Assembly (NCBI RefSeq): GCF_049647105.1
Contig: NZ_JBARWZ010000229.1
Coordinates: 1-64,000, forward strand
Source of the DNA: Actinophytocola sp049647105
Lineage (GTDB): Bacteria > Actinomycetota > Actinomycetes > Mycobacteriales > Pseudonocardiaceae
Length of the DNA stretch: 64,000 nucleotides
Direction of reading: 5' to 3'
Under the pieces are notes generated by a model. That model ran no database searches. It saw nothing but the letters and a program-made list of their open reading frames with translations, and was not told the DNA's origin. The position numbers were made by a program, and so were the translations under genes. Each line of letters starts with the position of its first letter. Positions within the stretch are counted from its first letter, which is position 1. Shown in pieces: positions 59,460-64,000 of the stretch.

Positions 59460-60035
59460 ATGAGCGAGGCTGTGGTCGACACCGCAGGTACGAGTCCGTT
59501 GCCAGGAGTGGCGGCCGGGACCTGGGTGATCGATCCCTCTCATTCGTGGGTTGGTTTCTCCGTGCGCCACCTGATGAGCAAGGTGCGGGGTAGATTCACC
59601 GAGTTCACCGGCGAGATCGTGGCCGGCGAGACCCTGGACGCGTCGTCCGTGAACGTGGTCATCGAACTGTCCTCGGTGGACACGGGCAACGAGATGCGCG
59701 ACAACCACCTGCGCACCAAGGACTTCTTCGACGTCGAGCAGACGCCCAAGATGACCTTCGCCAGCACGGCCGTGCGCCAGACTGGCGACAAGTGGGTCCT
59801 CACCGGGGACCTGACGATCCTCGACATCACCAAGGCGGTGGACATCGAGGTCGAGTTCCTCGGCGTCGACCCGACGGGCATGCAGGGCGAGCAGCGGCTC
59901 GGGTTCGAGGGCACGACCTCGATCAACCGCAGCGAGTTCGGCGTCAGCTTCGGCATCGCGACCGAGGGTTCCAAGGTGTTCGTCGGCGACAAGATCGACA
60001 TCCAGCTCGAGGTCGAGGCCACGCTGAGCGAGTGA
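59460..60035 (+). CDS. YceI-family isoprenoid-binding protein
   Basis: A 191-residue YceI-like beta-barrel (lipocalin-like) protein. WVIDPSHSWVGFSVRHLMS, GRFTEFTGEIVAGETLDASS, DFFDVEQTPKMTFAST and FLGVDPTGMQGEQRLGFEG are the family blocks. They bind long isoprenoid or lipid ligands; no signal peptide here, which is typical of actinobacterial versions. Strong SD GGAGGTATT. Immediately upstream of the exporter gene and likely in one transcript; a small GGTGAC-CT-GTCACC palindrome lies upstream (59314-59327). Confidence 0.9.
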   Translation: MSEAVVDTAGTSPLPGVAAGTWVIDPSHSWVGFSVRHLMSKVRGRFTEFTGEIVAGETLDASSVNVVIELSSVDTGNEMRDNHLRTKDFFDVEQTPKMTFASTAVRQTGDKWVLTGDLTILDITKAVDIEVEFLGVDPTGMQGEQRLGFEGTTSINRSEFGVSFGIATEGSKVFVGDKIDIQLEVEATLSE

Positions 60036-60115
60036 AGCGGCGGCCATCGCGCCGCCATGACAACCGTATGACAGTGCGCGTCGCCACGGGTACGCGCCGA
60101 AGACAGGACTTGATC

Positions 60116-61714
60116 GTGACTGCTGTAGACACGACGCGCGTACCCGGGCGGCGGGAATGGGTGGGACTGGCCCTGCTCTGCTTGCCCACGTTTCTCGTCT
60201 CGATGGATTTCTCCGTGCTGTACCTGGGGGTTCCGCACCTCACGGCCGATCTCGCGCCGACCGGCATCCAGCAACTGTGGATCGTGGACATCTACGGGCT
60301 GGTGATCGCGGGCTTCCTGGTCACCATGGGAACTCTCGGTGACCGGATCGGCAGGAAGAAACTGTTGCTCGCCGGTGCCGCGTTGTTCGGCATCGCTTCG
60401 GTGTCGGCGGCGTTCTCCACCGGCCCGGAGATGCTCATCGCCAGCCGTGCGCTGCTCGGCGTGGCGGGTGCCGCGGTGCTGCCGTCGGTGATGGCACTGG
60501 TCACCAGCATGTTCACCGAGCAGAAGCCACGCGCCAAAGCCCTCGCCATCTGGACGGCCTGCTTCATGACCGGGTCGACGCTCGGTCCGCTCGTCGGTGG
60601 CGTGCTGCTCAACTTCTTCTGGTGGGGTTCGGTGTTCCTGGTGTCCGTGCCGGGAATCGTGCTGCTGCTGGTGTTCGGCCCCTCCCTGCTGCCCGACCAG
60701 AGGTCACCCCAGGCGGGCAAGCTCGACCCGGTCAGCGTCGTGCTGTCCCTCGCGGCGATCCTGCCGTTCGTCTACGGGCTCAAGGAGCTGGCGCGCAACG
60801 GCTGGGAGTTGTTCCCCGCCGCGGCGCTGGTGTTCGGCATCGGGGTAGGGGTGGTGTTCGTCCAGCGGCAGCGGCGCCTGGAGCACCCGCTGCTCGACCT
60901 GCGCCTGTTCGGCAACCGCATCTTCCGTTCCACGGTGGCTCTGTTCTTCGTGACCGCCCTGGTGGGTGCGGGCACCCTCCTGCTCGTCACGCTGTACCTG
61001 CAGAACGTCACCGGCCTCACCCCGCTGGCGGCGGGCATGCTCCTGCTGGTGCCCAACGCGCTGATGATCATCGCCAGCCTGACCACCCCGTCGGTGGCGA
61101 ACCACATCCGTCCGGCGTACCTGATCGCGGGCGGGCTGTTCGTCGCGGGTATCGGCTACCTGATCTTCACGCAGACCGACTCGACCTCCGGCCCCTCGAC
61201 GATCTTCTTCGCGATGTGCGTCGTCATGCTCGGCACCGCGCCGCTGGCCGCGCTCGCGAACCACTTCGCCATGGGTTCGGTGCCGCCGGAGAAGGCAGGC
61301 TCCGGGGCGTCGATCGTGCAGACGGCCACCGAGTTCGCCATCGGGCTCGGCATCGCGACGCTCGCCACGCTCGGGACCGCGGTGTACCGGACCAATGTGG
61401 AGGGTGCGCTCGGCGCGGTACCACCCGATGCGGCCGACGCCGCCAGGGAAAGCGTCGACCGTGCGGTCGACGTGGCCGGCCGGCTGCCCGCCGAGCAGGG
61501 CGGCGACCTGCTGGCCTCGGCCCGCGACGCGTTCACCTCCGGCCTGCACGTGGTGGGTGTCATCAGCGCCATCTTCTACGCGGGTCTGTGTGTACTCGCC
61601 CTGCGTGCTTTCAAGGGCGCGAAGAACGCGCAGGGTGAGGTTGACGACAACGCCAAGAAGGACGACGACAAGGCCGATTCGGAACCCGAGACCGCGTCAG
61701 CCGTCGAAGGATAG
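60116..61714 (+). CDS. MFS multidrug exporter, DHA2 family
   Basis: A 532-residue MFS exporter with about 14 membrane segments, as in the EmrB/QacA DHA2 group. Motif A GTLGDRIGRKKLLLAG and motif C-like LVTSMFTEQKPRAKALAIW with GSTLGPLVGGVLL are clear. The C-terminal ~60 residues are hydrophilic and acidic. GTG start at 60116; an in-frame ATG at 60068 would add 16 residues. Probably exports the pathway product and gives self-resistance. Ends at a strong terminator. Confidence 0.92.
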   Translation: MTAVDTTRVPGRREWVGLALLCLPTFLVSMDFSVLYLGVPHLTADLAPTGIQQLWIVDIYGLVIAGFLVTMGTLGDRIGRKKLLLAGAALFGIASVSAAFSTGPEMLIASRALLGVAGAAVLPSVMALVTSMFTEQKPRAKALAIWTACFMTGSTLGPLVGGVLLNFFWWGSVFLVSVPGIVLLLVFGPSLLPDQRSPQAGKLDPVSVVLSLAAILPFVYGLKELARNGWELFPAAALVFGIGVGVVFVQRQRRLEHPLLDLRLFGNRIFRSTVALFFVTALVGAGTLLLVTLYLQNVTGLTPLAAGMLLLVPNALMIIASLTTPSVANHIRPAYLIAGGLFVAGIGYLIFTQTDSTSGPSTIFFAMCVVMLGTAPLAALANHFAMGSVPPEKAGSGASIVQTATEFAIGLGIATLATLGTAVYRTNVEGALGAVPPDAADAARESVDRAVDVAGRLPAEQGGDLLASARDAFTSGLHVVGVISAIFYAGLCVLALRAFKGAKNAQGEVDDNAKKDDDKADSEPETASAVEG

Positions 61715-61729
61715 GCGTAAACCGGTAAA

Positions 61730-61776
61730 CACACGGCAAAGCCCGCGCGTTCTCCACGCGCGGGCTTTGCCGTGTG
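61730..61776. terminator. Strong 20-bp stem terminator
   Basis: CACACGGCAAAGCCCGCGCG pairs with its exact complement across a 7-base loop, 15 bp after the exporter stop. Marks the likely right border of the biosynthetic region. Confidence 0.9.
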
Positions 61777-62053
61777 CACGTGCGTGGAATGTATTGCCAT
61801 ACGCAACGGAGATTCCTTCGTAAATGCTGCGATCGCGTCGCGGGCTGGAGTCGTGTCGGTGCCATCCGTTACCGTTGATGGCATGGCATCCATCGTCGAT
61901 GCCCCGCCGGTGTTCCTGACCGCCGACGGGGCGCTCACTGACCCGGCCCGGGCGGCCGGTGTACTGGGTGCCCCGCCCGATCGATGGATTGCCTGCGGCA
62001 CAACGAAAGGGCGCCGGGATCGCGCCCGACGCCCCTTCATGGTACCTCTGGTG
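61777..62053. other. Intergenic region between exporter terminator and acyltransferase
   Basis: The region contains TGCCATC-N10-GATGGCA, a small palindrome, and at about 62003-62037 an imperfect GC hairpin (AAGGGCG...CGCCCCTT) that probably ends the acyltransferase transcript. A long open frame on the + strand here looks like a shadow, with no SD or family features. Confidence 0.4.
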
Positions 62054-63244
62054 CTACGCGTCCCGGTCGCTGTGGACGCTTGTCGAGCCGGCCGTGACCG
62101 CGGCCAGCTCGCGCCTGCGCCGCGAGGTGGCGAACCGCCTCATGAGGGGCCGTTCGACGAACCTGAAGGTCGCCCAGGACAGCGCCAGGGTCGCCGCGAA
62201 CAGCAGGACCATCACGGCGATCGCGGTCGACGTGCTCCAGTTCTCACCCGCGCCAAGCAAATGGTGGCCGTAGGTGATCACCAGGACGTGCCACATGTAG
62301 AAGGCGAACGAGATGTCACCCAGCCAGACCATCTTCCTGCTGCCGAGGAACATCGGCTGGCTACCCGCGTCGGCGGCCGCGGTAGTGGCGACGAGCAGGC
62401 CGATCGGGACCAGCATGACCGCGCTGAACTGGTAGAGCGGCCCGAACAGCGGGGTGACGAAGTAGGCGACGACGGTCAGCGCGACCGCGCCGCCGAAGGA
62501 CACCGGGAGCCGTCTTCCGGTGAGCACGATCTTCGCCATGAAGATGCCGAAGACGAACGTCAGCATCTGCGTCGGGGGGAAGTGGAAGACGAACCACAGC
62601 TCCCAGTCGGAGAAGCCGTACGGGAACTGCTGGCCGGCCGGCAGCAGTTTCGCGAAGGTCGGCAGGGAGATCACCGAGGCGGCCGAGAGGATCGTCCAGA
62701 ACCACAGCCGCTCCGGCCGGACCTTGTCGACAAGCCTGATGAGGAACGGGAAGCAGAAGTAGAACAGCGCCTCACAGGACAGCGACCATGCCACCACGTT
62801 GAAGCCGGTGCGGACGCTGAGATCGGGATCCCAGGACTGCAGCAGCAGCACGTTCAGCACGCTGTCCCAACCGTGGATGGTTGCCTTGGTGACGCCGGTC
62901 AGGAGGATGAGCGCGGCCAGGAAGGTGAGCAGGTGGTTGGGGTAGATCTTGAAGAACCGTCTCCGCCAGAACTGCGGCGCCGTGTCTCCCGGCCGCACGG
63001 CCCAGGTGAGGACGAAGCCGCTGAGCACGAAGAAGAAGGTCACCCCCGTCCAGCCGGCCGTCGCGAACAGTGTCGTCGCGCTCTTCTGCGCGCCCGGTGA
63101 GGCGAAGGGAAACAACACGGTCGCGTGAAACAGGAAGACGAGAACGGCCGCGACGAAACGTGTGCCGGTCAGCGAGGGTAAGCGCAAGGGCACCGTTCGC
63201 GCCATCGAGGATCCCGAACGAGATTCGGCTGTCTTGTATGCCAT
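62054..63244 (-). CDS. Acyltransferase-3 family membrane protein
   Basis: A 396-residue integral membrane acyltransferase (Acyl_transf_3 fold, as in OafA) with about ten segments. LPSLTGTRFVAAVLVFLFH is the N-terminal signature with the conserved Arg and His, GVTFFFVLSGFVL follows, and SLSCEALFYFCFPFL is typical. Such proteins O-acylate exported saccharides or lipids. ATG 63244 has SD GGAG at 6 bases. It is apart from the biosynthetic operons and may or may not belong to them. Confidence 0.9.
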   Translation of the reverse strand: MAYKTAESRSGSSMARTVPLRLPSLTGTRFVAAVLVFLFHATVLFPFASPGAQKSATTLFATAGWTGVTFFFVLSGFVLTWAVRPGDTAPQFWRRRFFKIYPNHLLTFLAALILLTGVTKATIHGWDSVLNVLLLQSWDPDLSVRTGFNVVAWSLSCEALFYFCFPFLIRLVDKVRPERLWFWTILSAASVISLPTFAKLLPAGQQFPYGFSDWELWFVFHFPPTQMLTFVFGIFMAKIVLTGRRLPVSFGGAVALTVVAYFVTPLFGPLYQFSAVMLVPIGLLVATTAAADAGSQPMFLGSRKMVWLGDISFAFYMWHVLVITYGHHLLGAGENWSTSTAIAVMVLLFAATLALSWATFRFVERPLMRRFATSRRRRELAAVTAGSTSVHSDRDA

Positions 63245-63403
63245 GGTGCGCTCCATTGGTCGTGCTGACTTGAGTGACCCGTATCGGTCTTACCGATCAA
63301 TTCGGTCGGCCAAGTTTTTCATGGAAAACGCACGTCGACACGTTCCATAGTGCCAGGTGTGGGTGGTCGATTGAGTGCTGAGAGTGATATCGGCCCTCGC
63401 CGG

Positions 63404-63473
63404 GACGAACGTATTCACGACTTCGGGGTGTGGCTCACCTGAGCCACACCCCGAAGTCGTGAATACGTTCGTC
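63404..63473. terminator. Perfect 34-bp palindromic terminator
   Basis: A 34-bp arm beginning GACGAACGTATTCACGACTT repeats exactly in reverse, with only CC between. It overlaps the TCA of the phosphoesterase stop codon (63472-63474) and lies 160 bp upstream of the acyltransferase start. A terminator for the phosphoesterase gene is likely. Confidence 0.7.
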
Positions 63474-64000
63474 AGTTGTCGTTTTCGTACGGTGGGTTGA
63501 CCGGTGTGAACGACGTGGTCGGCTTGACCGCCGCGTACGGGGTGAAGTCCGGGCGGTTGGTGAAGGAGGCCGACATCGGCGTCGCGTACGCGTCGAACTG
63601 GGTCAGCGGCTTGATGCCGACGATCAGTTCGATGGTGCGCAGCATGGACACCGTGCTGTAGAAGGTGGAGTCCACCTTGCCGGTCTGCGTGTACGGGCTG
63701 ATCACCAGGGACATGGTGCGGTGCGCGGACACGTGGTCAGCACCGGCCTGGGCGTCGACCTCGGTCACGAAGATGGCCGTGCTGGCCCAGTACTTCGAGT
63801 GCGACACCGCGTCGACCAGCTGGCCGAGGGCCCAGTCGTTGTCACCGATGTACGCGGAGGGGACCGGCTTGGCCGGCCAGTTGCCGAACGTGTTGTCGTT
63901 GGGCAGCCGGACGAACTGGACGGTGGGCAGGTCGCTGTTCGCAACGTAGCCCGCGAACTCCCGCTTCCACTCCTCGATGCGCGGCGTCAGGCATTCGCTG
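63472..64000 (-). CDS. Phosphoesterase/alkaline-phosphatase-superfamily protein, C-terminal part
   Basis: Partial: the N-terminal part is beyond the right edge, and the frame stays open to 64000. The visible 175 residues include LPTVQFVRLPNDNT, YIGDNDWALGQLVDAVSHSK, AIFVTEVDAQAGADHVSAHR and SMLRTIELIVGIKPLTQFD, typical of the phosphoesterase/phospholipase C superfamily. In the full family these DxQ.GxDHV residues bind the metals. Secreted in most relatives, but the signal region is outside the window. Confidence 0.8.
   Translation of the reverse strand, partial: SECLTPRIEEWKREFAGYVANSDLPTVQFVRLPNDNTFGNWPAKPVPSAYIGDNDWALGQLVDAVSHSKYWASTAIFVTEVDAQAGADHVSAHRTMSLVISPYTQTGKVDSTFYSTVSMLRTIELIVGIKPLTQFDAYATPMSASFTNRPDFTPYAAVKPTTSFTPVNPPYENDN

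Noticed and set aside
61772..63100. Long + strand frame opposite the acyltransferase gene
   Set aside because: Shadow of a clear membrane acyltransferase; no SD and biased composition.
1..64000. tRNA, rRNA, CRISPR arrays or prophage
   Set aside because: No cloverleaf, no rRNA-like stretch, no regular spacer repeat array and no phage structural genes were recognised.

Overview
The window is a high-GC actinomycete chromosome segment, most likely Pseudonocardiaceae (an Amycolatopsis-like organism is an inference). The signs are very high third-position GC, frequent GTG starts, ATGA/GTGA stop-start overlaps, SARP and AfsR-type regulators, mycothiol-type DinB proteins and rare TTA codons. No rRNA, tRNA or CRISPR was seen.

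Flank, 1-9.4 kb: a kdpFABC potassium-pump operon (minus strand) with an extra 27-residue membrane peptide at its head and a BlaI repressor plus M56 protease at its tail. Then come an RluA-type pseudouridine synthase and a coupled trio of a DinB-fold protein, AroH chorismate mutase and DAHP synthase.

Core, about 9.4-61.7 kb: a large secondary-metabolism region. The first block (11.3-16.6 kb) carries a diverged enediyne cassette: flavin reductase, enediyne-type hotdog thioesterase, DUF1702 protein, and an intact but catalytically dead, internally shortened relic of the enediyne PKS KS-AT region. Next are a DUF5987/GMC oxidoreductase operon (with a MITE inserted between those two genes), two SARPs, an ornithine-cyclodeaminase-like gene with two small partners, a TTA-containing secreted peptide and a 1031-residue SARP-NB-ARC-TPR regulator. 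From 30 to 43 kb lie a histidine-rich membrane pair, an antiporter, a relic of an HPPD-like dioxygenase, an FxLD-type methyltransferase, a multicopper oxidase, a molybdopterin oxidoreductase, an FAD monooxygenase and a Baeyer-Villiger monooxygenase. From 43 to 61.7 kb lie a MetX-like hydrolase, two near-duplicate HpaB-type monooxygenases, an acyl-CoA-dehydrogenase-fold oxygenase, an O-methyltransferase, a signal-less solute-binding protein, a stand-alone condensation enzyme, a SAM methyltransferase, a P450, a YceI protein and a DHA2 exporter.

Together the genes look like an aromatic (tyrosine/hydroxyphenyl-derived), heavily oxidised natural product. The flavin reductase can feed the HpaB enzymes, and the condensation enzyme could join an acyl group to a core. 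Yet no complete PKS, NRPS, adenylation domain or carrier protein is in the window, so the skeleton-making enzyme lies elsewhere or the pathway is non-canonical. TTA codons occur only in this core (seven in six genes), which points to bldA-type control. The right edge has an acyltransferase-3 membrane protein and the C-terminal part of a phosphoesterase.
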